A stretch of DNA of 64,000 nucleotides from Gracilaria vermiculophylla (lineage: Eukaryota > Rhodophyta > Florideophyceae > Gracilariales > Gracilariaceae): positions 1,881,152-1,945,151 of the forward strand of contig JAHNZQ020000016.1 in assembly GCA_019155205.2 (NCBI GenBank), given 5' to 3'. This document shows, piece after piece, positions 45,673 to 57,595 of this stretch (positions within the stretch are counted from its first letter, which is position 1; each line of letters starts with the position of its first letter). The position numbers were made by a program, and so were the translations under genes. The notes below the pieces were generated by a model. That model was given only the letters and a program-made list of their open reading frames with translations, was not told where the DNA came from and ran no database searches.

Positions 45673-48600
45673 CTACCCAACTTGGGCTTTGTGCATCGTA
45701 GACAGTAGCGCCGTTCCCGCATGGCTGTGGTACTGTACCAGTTTTGATCTGGGAAGGTGCTCGATTGGTTCGAGAGTATCCCATTCTGTGGCGTAGCCGT
45801 ACCAACGTACGCGGTACTGCAGTATACCGTCCTGATCCCAGGAGTGGCCGACGATGCGCTTCACTACGTACCCCTGTGAGTAGTCGTTCCGGCCTTCCGG
45901 GGTTGTTGTTACCGCCCCAAAACGGGAATCTCCCTGTGAAGGGTTTGAGATTGCACGGGACGCGGCGCTCTGAGCCGTGTGAACCCACTCGGCTTTCCTT
46001 GCAGAGCGTACGTCGTATTCATAGCGCTGCTTTGGCGGCGTTTCCCGGTTGCGGGTTGACATCCCCTGTGCGGGTTGTGTCGGTTGTTCCACATGCATGG
46101 GTGTCACTTCCCGGATTGGATTCGTAAGCATGCCGTACGGATGTGCCGGCGGCCGCGCGTTCCCGCTCCCGGGTGACGCTCTTGGCTTGGGCCTAACAGC
46201 TGCGGCGAATTCCGAGACATCCCGATACGGGTGTCGACCGTGCACTCTGCGGTACTCATCCCTCACTTCGAGGTGACGAACTTCCCCTCGTCTTGATGGT
46301 GGCAGGGGTTGTCCGCGTGGCTCTGGCCTGTTTATCCGAGACACTTGGGGCGATTTGACCCTTGACGAGGGAGGCTCGTTGGCGTTTACGCAGCGATTTT
46401 CCGGGATCTCCTGCGTCTTCCCCTGGTTGGGCCCAATGCTGTCGAGTACTGGGTGCCATTTCGTGCCCCTGTTAACCGTTCCCTTTGAAGGGTTTGCCGT
46501 TTCTGACGCGACGACCCGAGCACCATCCGTGACTTGTCCGACCCTTTGTGGGGAGTTCCCGCGGTTCGCGGTGTGCGGCTTCGTTGCCACGCGGTACGTG
46601 ACGTTAGGCAATGATCGCGGTTCATCCCCCGCTGAGGTCGGCGGAACGACCAGCCACGCTTGTTGCTCCAAGTTGTTGGGTCTTTCCTCACGCGAAGGTG
46701 TGGGGTAAATGCCCACTTCTGTACTTACGCGTTCCTGCCGGACATTTGGTGTTGCGGTGCGCCTTCCCCGTGTCTCACGGTGGTTATCCCGTTGCGACGG
46801 CGGTGGTACAGGAGCCACAGTTGAGGGAGTAGTCTCCTCCCCCTCTCTAGACGGAGCAAGGGATATTAGAGCCGTACCTCGGGGGGTGCTTGAAGGGGTG
46901 CTGGGTAGGCCCAGCGTATCCGGTTGATAAGGTGAGTGCGTATCGGACGGAAGATCGGAGAGTCCTCGAATGGGTTTGGGTAACGTCGGGGGCCGAGATG
47001 TCACGGTTAGACCTGGCGTTTCTGAATCCGCCAAAGCGGGAATACCTGACTGTAGTACGACCTCAGATGAGGGAGGCGGTGCGAGAACGACGCGGTCGCG
47101 CGACAAGCGTTCGTGCGCGCCATCGATCTCGGCGACAACTGTGCCCGTTGATTCGGAGATGACCCGGAAGGGGCCGTCGGCGATGGGCGATAGTTTGTGT
47201 CGTTTCTCCTTTGTATGGTTGTAGTGCTCCCTGCGAACAAACACATGGTCTCCTTTCGAGATGGGGCGTGAGTTTTCCCGACGTAGGCGGGCATCGAAAT
47301 CCCTTTTGTACGCGACTTGTGCGCATTGCATGGCTTGCCGCGTAGCGGGGATAAGCTTCTTTAATCACTCTTTCCAGCGCACGCGATAGTCGCGCACTGT
47401 TGGGAAGTTATCGAGCGTTGCTTGAGATTCCAACGCTATAGGCGGCGGCGTGCGCGAGAGTACCAACTCGAATGGGGATATTCCGGTAGTCCGGTGAACT
47501 TGCGTATTGTACGCGAAGGTTAACGCGTCAGTATACAAGTCCCACGTCGTTGGGTGGTCAGCAACGTAGGAACGGAGAGACACCAGTATCGTGCGGTAAA
47601 ACCGTTCCATTTGCCCACTACCTTGGGGGTGATACGTCGTTGTAAACAGGTTCGTGACGTCCATGATGCGGCAGACATCCTGGAAGAAGCGCGACGCGAA
47701 TGGTTTCCCGTTATCGGAGCGCAACGCCACTGGAGGACCGTATACGAACACCCAATGTGTCACGAACGCGTGCGCAACGGTGTACGCGGTAATGCGCTTA
47801 AGCGGGACAGTTCGAACCAGTTTCGAGAAACGGTCGGTGATAACAAGCAAGAACTTGTTGCCTCTCCGTGTTGTGAGGAGTGGGTCGAGGATGTCGATCG
47901 CAACAAACTCGAGCGGTGCCCTTGCAGGGAAGAGCTTCAATTCTTTGGAGTGCTTCCGGAGCTTCACCCGATTCTTTGCTCACTCGGTGCAGAACCGTAC
48001 CGCTGCGTAACAATCTACCACCATTGCGGGCCAGCAAAAATCCCTACGTAGGGTGAGATAGAGTTTCCGGCCTCCGGAGTGCCCGCCCAACTTGGTGTAA
48101 TGCGATAGATGCAATACCCTAGATTGCAAGGAGTGCAGTACCACGACTTGTGGGTTTCGTTCAACTGTCCTAACGAGGTAACCGATGTCGTTTACCCCGA
48201 AGGGCAGTTGTGCACCTCCGTTTATGCGGGCCCGGATCCCCGCGCAGAAAGGATCACTCTGTTGCTCCCGGACCATCTTCTCGGCAGAGATGGGTACGAA
48301 ACTCCCCGAGAGGGGTGTCCCAGATTGGGCTTCATTCGCGATCAGGGCTTCGCCAAACTCGTCGTCCCATTCCCAGTCTTCTGGCCGACGATCATGTTCG
48401 TGAATCTCCTCCTCAAGTGAGGGCTCTCCCATTACGAAACACGGAATTTCGTCGTCGTCCTCCAACGCGAATGCCTCCCCATTTGTGGGTAGACGAGAAA
48501 GGGCGTCGGCTTGGGCATTTTGTGCACCCTTCTTGTAGACGACGTCGAAGTCGTATTCCGCAAGGCGGAGTCTCCACCGCATGAAGCGACCTGATGGATC

Positions 48601-51045
48601 CGAGTTGTACATCAACCACCTCAACGAGGAATGGTCCGTGTATACGGTGAAGTGTATCCCCAGAAGGTAGAGGCGGAGGGTAGAGAGAGCCCACATGACT
48701 GCGAGGCACTCCTTCTCCGACACGGAGTAGTTCCGTTCGTGAACATTTAGCGAACGCGACCAGTACCCGATGGGTTTTCGTTCCCCGTCTAGAGTGGTTT
48801 GAAAAAGAGCGCATCCCACCTGGTGGTCGCTTGAGTCCGTGTCGACGGAGTACGGTAGTCCCGATTTGGGCAACGAGAGAATCGGGGCCGTCGTGACAGC
48901 CTGGATCAGTGATTGAAACGCTTCCGTTTGTACGGCATTGAAGGGTCCCAGCTTAGGTGGCTGGCCTTTCCGCAGTAGCGCGTTAAGCGGTGCAGCCATG
49001 TCCGAAAAGCGCGGGATGAACCGTCGGTAGACGTTGACGAGTCCCAGAAAGGATCGAAGTTCCGTTTGCGTGCGTGGTTCGTTTGCCTCCGTGAAGGACT
49101 TGACGCGAGCTTGCTCGATCATAAGCCGGCCTGGACGAATGATGTGGCCCAGATACTTGATTGTATCTGTGAGGAACTCACATTTCCTCAGCTTGAGGCT
49201 AATTCCCGCGTTGCAGAGTACGCTCATCACCTCCTTGACGTGAGTCGAGTGGTCATCCAGATTGCTGGAAAAGATGATGATTTCATCCGGGTATACCAAA
49301 CACGTGCGCCACTTGAAGCGGTTTAGCAGTATGTCGATCGCCCTTTGAAAGGTAGCCGGTGCATTGGTTAGACCAAACAACATCCGCTTAAAGCGGTAGG
49401 ACCCAGAGTGACAGACGAAAGCCGTCTTGTCCTTGTCTTCCTCCCTGACAGGTACTTGCCAATATCCCCAATTGGCATCGAGTGCCGTAAATACGGTGGC
49501 TTACCCCAGTGAGTCTATGCACTCATCCATTCGGGGTACGGGATAGGTGTCGCGGACCGTGACGGCGTTCACTCGACGGTAGTCGACACAGAACCGCCAG
49601 GTCCCATCCGCCTTCAGTGCCAGTACAACTGCGGACGCCCATGGCGACTGCGCGGGCTCGATCACTCCAGCTCGAAGCATCTTTTCCACATGGAACTGCT
49701 CCTCTTCCCGAGCTTTTGGGCCTGCTCTATATGGGGGTTGCGCAATCGGACGGGCGTGCGGCAACAAGTCGATCCGGTGTTCCGTGGCATTGATCTCCCC
49801 GAGTGAGCCATCCCACATTGGGGTATACTCCCGCAACATATGGCGGAGTCTTTCGCGGTGCGAGTCGGGTACATGGCTGAGATCCAATTCTTCGAGTGCC
49901 TTCACTGGGTCTTGTTTGTCGTAACTGGTACCAGTGTGCTCTTGCACTCCCGATGCTGGGTCAATAGCAAGCGCCTGGCTGTCCACCTCCTCGGTCGAGA
50001 AGACTTCTGCGGATGCGGTATCGTCTGAAGACTGGACCAGGCGGAGTACATCAGCGCTTGTGAGCTTCGTGGGGAGCATTACGAGCGGATGCGGCGTGAC
50101 CATCCCTATGACTTGGTTCTTCACCAGGTACTGGGGAGTGCGTCCGAGGTTCGCATCGAGTATCCCCAATGGGGTATCTTGTGTAACGTGCACAATCCCC
50201 TTGGAAATGGCGAGTTAGGACTTCTCGTACAGCGACGGCAGTGGTTGTACCACCCTGAGGCCGTGTTGACGAGAAGTCGCTTGAACCATTACCTGGGATT
50301 CAAGGGGTATCCGCACGGACGCGGCGACGCGAAGCTTTGTCGATTCCCGAGCAGCGGGGGATGGTTCTTGCGCGGCAGGGAGAGGAACATGCTTCTTCGA
50401 CGCGTGGCGTAGCGGACGTCGGACAATGGGTATTGTCGACCCATCCTCGAGCTCCACCTGCGTGAGTCGGGGTCGGATGGCGTCGACAAACCGGTCGCAG
50501 TAGTCACATCCCAATATGACTGGGGCCGCGAGCGAGCGACAAACGATGAAATCCAACTTCACCACGAGCGATCCGAGCCGGACGACCAAGTCGACCGTGC
50601 CCACCGTTTTCAACGGATTGTTGTTCGCGTCGGCGACGTCCAACGGAACGCCGGCGTGAACGCGTGACCGCACGTGCGGGGGTAAGAGGGACTGAACGAT
50701 GAAGTTGGGTCCCGCTCCCGTGTCTAATACGGTTAACGTGCGCACCGTAAACTGGGGGTTCAGGCCAAGGACAGCGTATACTTTGTAGTTGTGCTTGGCC
50801 ATCACCATGATTCGGTCCCGGAAACGAGGGTTTTTCTTCCGTATCCACGGGCGATGCAGGACACCAAAGTGTCCCGAATCCGCGTCTGCGGTGTCTTCCT
50901 TTGTAAGGATTTTCACCGGGGAGCGAGGCTGCGACGCCTCGGGCGTCCTCAACCTCGACAATGAGGACGCCCCTCCCGAAGGGGAGACTCCCTCAGTTAT
51001 TTGTCCTGGGCCTGCTCCACCTGATGCGGGGAGTCAGGCTGCTCG
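45673..51045 (-). pseudogene. gypsy pol: protease, RT, RNase H, integrase, chromodomain; broken
   Basis: One minus-strand frame carries, in order: aspartic protease (VRTLTVLDTGAG near 50725); reverse transcriptase (ADGTWRFCVDYRRVNAVT, LTNAPATFQ); RNase H with its Asp/Glu/Asp/Asp set (SEKECLAVMWAL, YTDHSSLRWLM, NAQADALSR); integrase with HHCC finger and Asp, Asp, Glu core (SDNGKPFASRFFQDV, YHPQGSGQMERFYRT); the GPF/Y module (ADGPFRVISES); a ~350-residue Pro/Arg-rich linker; and a chromodomain (LQYRVRWYGYATEWDTLEP, about 45,720-45,860). In-frame stops lie at 50215 (TAA), 49501 (TAA), 47980 (TGA, in the zinc finger) and 47365 (TGA). The RT catalytic box reads YPDE instead of Y-x-D-D. No frameshift is seen. 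Expression was presumably by -1 frameshift after gag. Confidence 0.92.
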
Positions 51046-51242
51046 TCAACCATTGCTTGAGCAGTTATTTCCCCATGAGAGGGGGTAGGATCGGTAGCCG
51101 CGTTGGCGGAGCGAACCGGACCGGCCGGGTACTGCCGCAATGGCGCTGTCGTCATTGAGGGGACGACATGCGGGAGGTTCGACTTGGCTCGAAGGTACGA
51201 TGCGATGGGTACCGTTCCCTTCTCTTCCGGGGTGAGGGCCTC

Positions 51243-52886
51243 TTAGTTCACCACCACCTTCCCCATGTCTTTCAGTGAGAAGAGACATTGTGGAGAGGTG
51301 TGGCCATGCGTATAGCACAGGTTACAGATGAGCACCGATCTCCTCTGCTGAGGTTGAATTCGCCGGTTATCGGAGAGGCGCACTGCGGGACGAGAGTCCT
51401 TCCATCCAGGCCGCTGAGTGTGGAATATCCCGTTCGAATGCGGTACGCGCGGTGCGTCGACGTACAGCGCGGTCCCCGTTTGGGCCGTTTCGAACGAGGT
51501 CTCCGCGGTAGACGGCAGGTCCGTAGTCGGTACAGATAGTGCGCCGTCTTGCGCGAGCTGGACATTATCGTACCCCAACTGGGGCTCCACTCCCGACAAC
51601 GGGGATGCGATGAATGAACTAGTGTTCACCAACAACGCCTTGGCGGACTTTCCCCGTTCTTTGGGGCCCCGTGCGCGGAGCGCATCCCCCTCTGCTTGTG
51701 CGTACTGCACCAACTCGAGGTACGCCGACTTCGGTTTGTCTTCCTGGCGACGGGCCAAGAAAGTCCGGATTGCAGGGATGAGTCCATCGATGAACTTCGT
51801 ACAGCGTTCCTCAGTCGGGTAGACATTCCCACAGCGGTGGAAGGCTTTGTTGAGCCGTACCGAGTATTCGGTCTCTCCCTCTTCAGGGCGTTGGCGGGTA
51901 TCCCTCAGGGCGAGGATTGCGTTCTGGATGGCGGTGTTTGTTGCGTACGAGCGCAACAAGTACTGCACTGCCTCCGGCCAGCACGTCACTCCTCCTTCGG
52001 AGGCACGCGAAGAACCACGTACTGAGTTGTACTGGTTCTATGTAATTCCCCTTAAGAAATAGGGCAACAAAACGAAGGCTTGGCCTTCGTTCATCCCGAG
52101 TACATCTGCTTCCGCGACGAACCGCGCGAGGAAGTCGAGCACCAATATTTGGTCTTCTCCACTGAAGTGGTGGTTGCGTAGTGACAACTGCATTTGTTTG
52201 ATGCAGTTGCGCACCTTCCCCTTTTTTTGGGGCGTTAGATCCAGCTAGGAATCTTCGAGTCGGTAGAACCGGTATGAACGGAGCTTCCGATAGAGGCGGT
52301 TCGTCGGCTTTAGCTCCTTCAACCCACTGTGGGATCTTCTCCGTGATCGGGTACGTACCGCGTCATACGTGGTGATTGACCACTTCGAGCGGGAAGTACG
52401 CATGCGATCGTCATCGTCCGGGTCCATATCCGAAGAATCGGAACTGTCCGAGGGATTTTGGGAGGACTCTGACGACGAGGAGTCATTGTCACTATCCCCA
52501 TGGGGGTCCTTCCGATTCTTGCGGCGTTTGTCCTTTCCGGTGTTCCGGGCGCGTTGCGAGCGGGCTGCCGGAGTGTCCGGGTCTTCTATGAGCATAGTTT
52601 GCTCTACCGTCTCGAGACGGGCGCGGACGTGGCGAAAGCGCTCATCAACGTTTTCCACAAACGTGGCGGGTTCACCGAAAGTCTCCATGATGGAGTTAAC
52701 ATCCAACCACAGTGTGCGAAGATCCTCGGCAATTCCCCTTACAGGGTGTTCCATAACGGCCGCCCGGAGTTCCTGGACCTCCGTGACGAGCACGTCGTGG
52801 GCATTTCGCAAATGGCGGAGTTGGGCCTCCAGGGTTCGGACCTGGAGGGTGTCGGCACTTCCCTGAGTAGAATGAGATGACGCCAT
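51243..52886 (-). pseudogene. gypsy gag with CCHC zinc knuckle; broken
   Basis: gag frame from ATG 52886: a coiled-coil-like N-terminus (LEAQLRHLRNAHDVLVTEVQ), an acidic Ser/Asp stretch, then the retrotransposon capsid-like domain (WPEAVQYLLRSYATNTAIQN, GETEYSVRLNKAFHRCGN) and a zinc knuckle C-x2-C-x4-H-x4-C (CNLCYTHGHTSPQC) near the end. In-frame TAG stops at 52245-52247 and 52038-52040 interrupt it; TAA at 51243 is the likely true end. pol lies in the frame reached by a -1 shift. Confidence 0.88.
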
Positions 52887-53236
52887 GGCAGGAGCTGCTC
52901 CAGATGAATCCGGTGTTCCGGAAGCCGCGAGATCGGGTGAACTCTAGTCCTGAGGGACGGCCAACGATGGTTGTGGAACCGTTCGGCTGTCACGGGCCAA
53001 ATCGGAGGCTCGAGACGTGTTTTTCCCGGTCCTCCGGTTACCACCCCTGGTGGGGATTTTTGACACAAACCGCGGATCAGACCCGTCCGCGCTCGCATAT
53101 GAGCGGCTGCGAGTGACAGCGGGAGGTGCGTCCGAAGGCCCATTGGGCATGATACCGTTCCGACGGGAAATGCCGGTGATTCGAGGAGTAGAAAAGATAC
53201 CTCAAATGAGGGATAGCACAAGGTCTAGTAAGCCGT

Positions 53237-53254
53237 TTCTAAGTCGGGAGACCA
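53237..53254 (-). promoter_or_regulatory. Candidate tRNA primer-binding site
   Basis: Three bases inside the 5' LTR end, the minus strand reads TGGTCTCCCGACTTAGAA, the form expected for an 18-base primer-binding site (TGG plus acceptor-stem complement). Its complement ends GTCGGGAGACCA. It does not match the common initiator-Met site; I cannot name the tRNA. Confidence 0.5.
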
Positions 53255-53257
53255 CTT

Positions 53258-54002
53258 TGTTGTGCAATGCCCCAAAAAGGAAAAGACCACGAAGGCGTTC
53301 GGAACTTCCTTCTCTATGAGGCGGCGCAGCGAACAGAGCACCCTCGAGTGAGAAACAACTAGCCGGGTGTAAACCGGGGCCTCATCTTCGCGACTAGCGC
53401 AGAGTGCGTCAAGTGGAGAAGCTGTGACCCGGATGCAATCCTCTAGCGAGGTACGAGTCCAGCTAATGGGGAGCGCGGGCCTGCTGTGGTAGCGGGTCGC
53501 GCGAGCGTGGCGGTGCCACGGGGCGAAAGAGGAAAAGGAAAGGGGCGTAGGGCTTTCCGGAGATTCGGTGAAATGTACCTCGTACGAGGATAAACACGAC
53601 AACGATAGAAACACTCCAAAAGTTGGGTTCTATAACACGCAAGGCGTCTAAGCTACCGTGTGCAACGGGCAGTCCCTCCGATGCGGAGTAGAGAGCGTCC
53701 GAAGGCGTAGAAGCTTAGGAACCGGACCCTTGGTGGGGGACTTTACTGTGTTCGCCGGCCGCGGGGCCGGTGCGCTAAGTACTGCCACACTGTGCAGTGC
53801 ACAGTGTCATGCATCCCAAAAATGGGTTCTAAAGATATGTAAAATCCCCACAATTCGTGGCACACCTCTTGCAATCATGATGTGTTCCACGGGTACCATC
53901 CGCACCATGCGGCACCATTACTATCATAAAATACTGTACCAGTCCCCAATGGGGTTATGAACCAAAGCCACGAAGTTCCCTGATACCGGGCGTTGCTCTA
54001 CA
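53258..54002 (-). repeat. 5' LTR of the gypsy element
   Basis: 745 bp, partner of 42721-43465. Being at the gag side of a minus-strand element it is the 5' LTR and should hold the promoter. No obvious TATA box; the GC-rich palindrome around GCCGGCCGCGGGGCCGG (about 53755-53772) is shared by both LTRs. Confidence 0.95.
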
Positions 54003-54217
54003 GGACTCCATACCGATTACTCCTAGTTGCTGCCGCTCAGCATTGGAGGAATCTCATACTCAGCACTCTAGGTAACCGCCTGAAGGGCTGCCCTCGAGCT
54101 TACAAACCGTCTTCGCCGTGGCACGCCCAGAGTGTCTCTGTTTGCTTTACTACCCTAGAAGGGGAAGATTCCGAACGTCAAAGTGGTGTTTTCTCGCCTC
54201 TGGCGTTGCACTACAAC
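54003..54217 (-). repeat. Older LTR-like remnant split by the gypsy element
   Basis: Read on the minus strand from 54217 the sequence begins TGTAGTGCAACGCC and then tracks the start of the gypsy LTR with much divergence (for example GACGTTCGGAATCTTCC). It appears to continue across the insertion at about 42655-42720. So the gypsy element landed inside a related, older LTR. Confidence 0.5.
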
Positions 54218-54350
54218 TAAACCAGTATAGTCAACGTACAAGAAATTCTCTGGAAACAATGATGCTCTACGCAAACAGATAAAAAATAAACACTGATGAA
54301 ATCCATACATTGAAAAAGATGTAACATAAATGAGTAGTAGTTGTACAAAA

Positions 54351-54867
54351 TGTGGTGCAATACACATGATGGGACAGACACACGAGGGTGTTCGAAGTCC
54401 TCCTCAGAAGGGTAGCGCAGCCTCAGAAACACCTGTGGTGAGTACACGGAGCCGGGTGTAAGACCGGGACTCACCGTAACGACTGGCGTACAGGTGTAGA
54501 GAAAGAGACAGACCACGGAGTGGGAAAACGGAAAATGCAGCGACACACGAGTGGTGGGCGACGCGCAAGAGCGGCACGGTGTTCACACGAGTGGGGTGGT
54601 GGCGAAAACAGCAACGGTAATCACCGGTGGTTGCTAGCAAAGCAACACCTGTATACGGGGCAAGGAATAACAACCGCTGTAGAAGCGCGCATTGAAACAA
54701 ACACAATAGTGGTAAGAATGTGCTAAAGCTCCACGAGGTGGGTAACTAGGCCTTCATAGGATGGCGTCTCTCCAGACGAAGGTGGAGACTCACCAGGGAA
54801 CCTGAGTTAGAGCCAGACACTCGCTTGTTGCGTTCACTTTGACACAGGCAGCCGGAGCTCACACACC
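54351..54867 (+). repeat. Diverged LTR-like remnant, forward
   Basis: Starts TGTGGTGCAATACAC and follows the gypsy LTR at a distance: GGTGTTCGAAGTCCTCCTC, GGTAGCGCAGCCTC, AGCCGGGTGTAAGACCGGG and later GCTAAAGCTCC all have counterparts in the 745-bp LTR. It is interrupted on the right by the solo-LTR-like element at 54868. It represents a sister family rather than the same element. Confidence 0.55.
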
Positions 54868-55420
54868 TGTGGTACTGTCAGCCCACCTCTCGAGATAGTA
54901 AAGCACAACGTCCGTTAGGAGTTTTTGTTGACTCCAAAGGTGCGTATTCCTTAAAGTGGTCTCCGGCATCCGCTGTCGCGAGCCGGGGGAATTCTGAAAG
55001 GAGATCCGCAAACACCAAGCGGATGGGGAGGTTCACTGGGCGGACAATGCTCCTACAGGCGCTGCTATGATGCGACCCGGGGATCGGTGGCTTAGAAACC
55101 TGCGTTGATCGAAAAGACACTCCAATCGGAAAAGTTGATGAAGACTAAAGGGTGCTTGTCTTTACTTCCCCAGAGGTGGAGCTCAACCGGCAGATTAAGT
55201 ATCAAGCCGGGAGCCCGCCTCGGCAGGTCTCGCTACTGTACTAATCAGCTGCCTAAATTAACCGAAAATAATAATAACTCTACAGTTCTTCAAGGATACT
55301 GTAGCGCACGCGGGCGAGATTATGTACCACGTGGCCCAGCTAATAAAATACGAGCCCTTCTTAGGAATACTATACCTTAAGGCCAAACCATCCTATTTCC
55401 GTAGGAGCCACTGTATTACA
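54868..55420 (+). mobile_element. Solo-LTR-like element, copy 2
   Basis: 553 bp, similar along its whole length to the copy inside Tc1 (41091-41644), starts TGTGGTACTGTCAG, ends CA, and is flanked by the 5-bp direct repeat ACACC (54863-54867 and 55421-55425). A second independent 5-bp duplication supports the LTR interpretation. No coding sequence. Confidence 0.85.
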
Positions 55421-55915
55421 ACACCTAAGCAGTGGTGGTCCGCGTCCTGACAGCACAGTAGTAATTAACTAATAATAACTAATAATATAGGGATTACACC
55501 ATAGCGAAATTCTGCATCGAAACTGCATAGATACTGTAATGTTAAAATTCGATGTACTTGCAGTCGCAATCCTCACATACGTTACAAAATTAGTTTACGA
55601 TTTAGACTACAGAAGCATGTCAGGAGTATTACATCCCTTGATACCTCACCATACGCCTATTGTTCTATACCCTCACCCATTTGCATCATGTCCCGAGGTA
55701 GACAGCGCGACTAAGCACAAAACAAACGCATCAGACTGGTACACATGTGGCGGCTGAGGACGCTTTCTCTCATAAGACGTCGAGCCGTACGCCCCTCTAC
55801 TGTGGACTCCCGCTAACTTTTGCGTGCTTTTGAGCAGTACATCAGGGTAAGAAACGACTATGAGTCTCAGATACTCTATTCGGAATGAATTTCAGCTTCG
55901 CAGTTCCGCTTCAAC

Positions 55916-56869
55916 TTGAATGCTCTATCCAACTCGGAATGTCTCTTCTTATTTAGATTTGAAAAGAACAAAATTAAGACTCTCGTCACTTTAAATGGAT
56001 GGCCGTCGTCCAGGAGATGTACCGTTAAGAACCGCTACGCGTGCGATGCAATGTTGTCTACTTGCGTCATGCTGCGGAGATTGGCTTCATCTTGTAGATG
56101 GAAAGAGCTCGAGATCATGTTTGGAAAACACGCCCCAAAGTTGAGTGAGATTTTTTGGGAGAGCATAGAGCATTTAATCGAGAAACAAGGACACCTGATT
56201 CAGTCGCCGTTGAAGAAGGAATACATACAACAGAACGTCTCAAGATAGTCTAGCAGTATTAGTGTCAAGAGTGGCGCTCTGACGAATTGCATCGGATTTG
56301 TAGACGGTACGGTAATTGGTATCGCAAGACCTGGAGACAGTGGCCTTCAGACAGTTGCCTATAACGGCCACAAGCGTAAGCATTCGTTGAAGTACCAGGC
56401 AATCAGTACCCCTGATGGAATGTTTTTACACATGTACGGACCATTAGATGGTCGAAAACATGACTGGACACTTTACGTAGGATCCAACGTGGAAGAACAG
56501 CTGGAAGAATGCTTACTCAACGAGGGCCTCTTTCACTGCATCTATGGGGATGGCGGATACAGCGCGAGAGAATACCTTGTCATAACGCTCCAAGGAGCTT
56601 CCCTGTCGGAGAACCAGGTGTGTTTTAATAAAGCAATGTCCAAAAGCCGCATAACGGTTGAGTAGATGTTTAAGGAGTTAGAGCTGAACTGGACATCGAT
56701 GGACTTCAAACGTAAGCTCCGTATAGGAGAGTCCCTTGTCGGAGCACTCTTCCTGGCGGCGGCGCTGATGTCTAACATGCGCAACTGCCTCTATCCTAAC
56801 CCTGTCTCTCAATATTTTGGATGCAGGCCTCCAATTCTGTGTCGGATGAAGTGCCTGTGCTGTCAATGA
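55916..56869 (+). pseudogene. HARBI1-like transposase, broken
   Basis: DDE_Tnp_4-type transposase in one frame: N-terminal helical region (MLRRLASSCRWKELEIMFG, LSEIFWESIEHLIEKQG), first catalytic Asp in NCIGFVDGTVIGIARPG, then YNGHKRKHSLKYQAIS, GPLDGRKHDWTLY, second Asp in CIYGDGGYSAREYL, and third residue (Glu) in SRITVE near 56660. In-frame TAG stops at 56246-56248 and 56663-56665, no frameshift. The 5' boundary is uncertain. Confidence 0.9.
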
Positions 56870-57595
56870 CAACGTAATGGTCCGGGGACCATGGGCTGCG
56901 TTGAATGTTGACTCTGTCTGTTACACGTGTGCAGGTGTGCTACTCGGCACGTTGTTCACTACCATATGGTTTCCAGGTGTACACATTGCAAACTCAGTTT
57001 AATGTACACCGGATACATTTTAATGTAATGTGCCTTGTCATGGTAACTATACACACACATTGCTGTATGGACACGGGTGGTGGCGGAATACAGAGAATGT
57101 ATGGTGGTTGAGTGAATTTGTGCACTGTCATGGTCTCGTGAGTGTACGGAACTTTCATGCCTTGTTGTGCCTTGCTGTTGTAAGCCTTATTGAATTGTGG
57201 CTTGTACATTTATGTCATGTTACAATATGATTGGTAGTATTGAGTGTCTCGCCTTTGTAGTGTAATTTCTGATCCAAACTATTCGGTGCGACTGAACCAC
57301 TATTTAAGTCGTGGTCGAGGCACCTCCAAGTAAATCCAAGCCAGAGCTGGCGAACATTCTTAATATCCCTCCAACCTTCCCTTGCCCCTCTGACCTCCAA
57401 TATTCTGGAACAATACCTACATTCACGCGACTAGGCTGTGAGGAAGTGGGGTCTGGGGCGGAACCCCAGGTGGGGTCTGGGGCGGGGCCCCAGGCCGGGG
57501 GTATCGGGGGGGGGGGGAAAACCAGGCTACTTTAGTAAGATAAAAGGCCCTTCTCGTCCGTCAGAAAGTATCGTTTCGTTTATGTTCCAGTATCT
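56870..57595. other. Middle of the Harbinger element
   Basis: Non-coding spacer between its two convergent genes. Contains a GC-rich pair of 24-bp direct repeats (57447-57470 and 57471-57494), each able to form a GGGGC/GCCCC hairpin, and a run of 11 G (57506-57516). No further gene is seen. Confidence 0.6.
57447..57516. repeat. Two 24-bp GC-rich repeats and a G run
   Basis: Units start TGGGGTCTGGGGCGG and end CCCCAGG; they differ at two positions (GGAACCCC versus GGGGCCCC). Each is a potential hairpin lying between the two convergent Harbinger genes, where transcription termination would be useful. Confidence 0.75.

Larger units (their letters stand above)
42721..54002 (-). mobile_element. 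Ty3/gypsy chromodomain LTR retrotransposon, 11.3 kb
   Basis: Full-length element read on the minus strand. LTRs of exactly 745 bp (42721-43465 and 53258-54002), TG...CA ended, about 97% identical (22 differences by eye, no indel), with target duplication GGACT at 42716-42720 and 54003-54007. Order on the minus strand: 5' LTR, tRNA-binding site, gag, protease, reverse transcriptase, RNase H, integrase, long linker, chromodomain, polypurine tract, 3' LTR. gag and pol are broken by stops. Between pol and the 3' LTR lies a 539-codon ORF on the opposite strand. Confidence 0.95.

Noticed and set aside
46049..46832. Several plus-strand frames opposite the integrase-chromodomain linker
   Set aside because: Short, overlapping and without shared features; only the 43942-45561 frame is long and lies outside the pol coding region.
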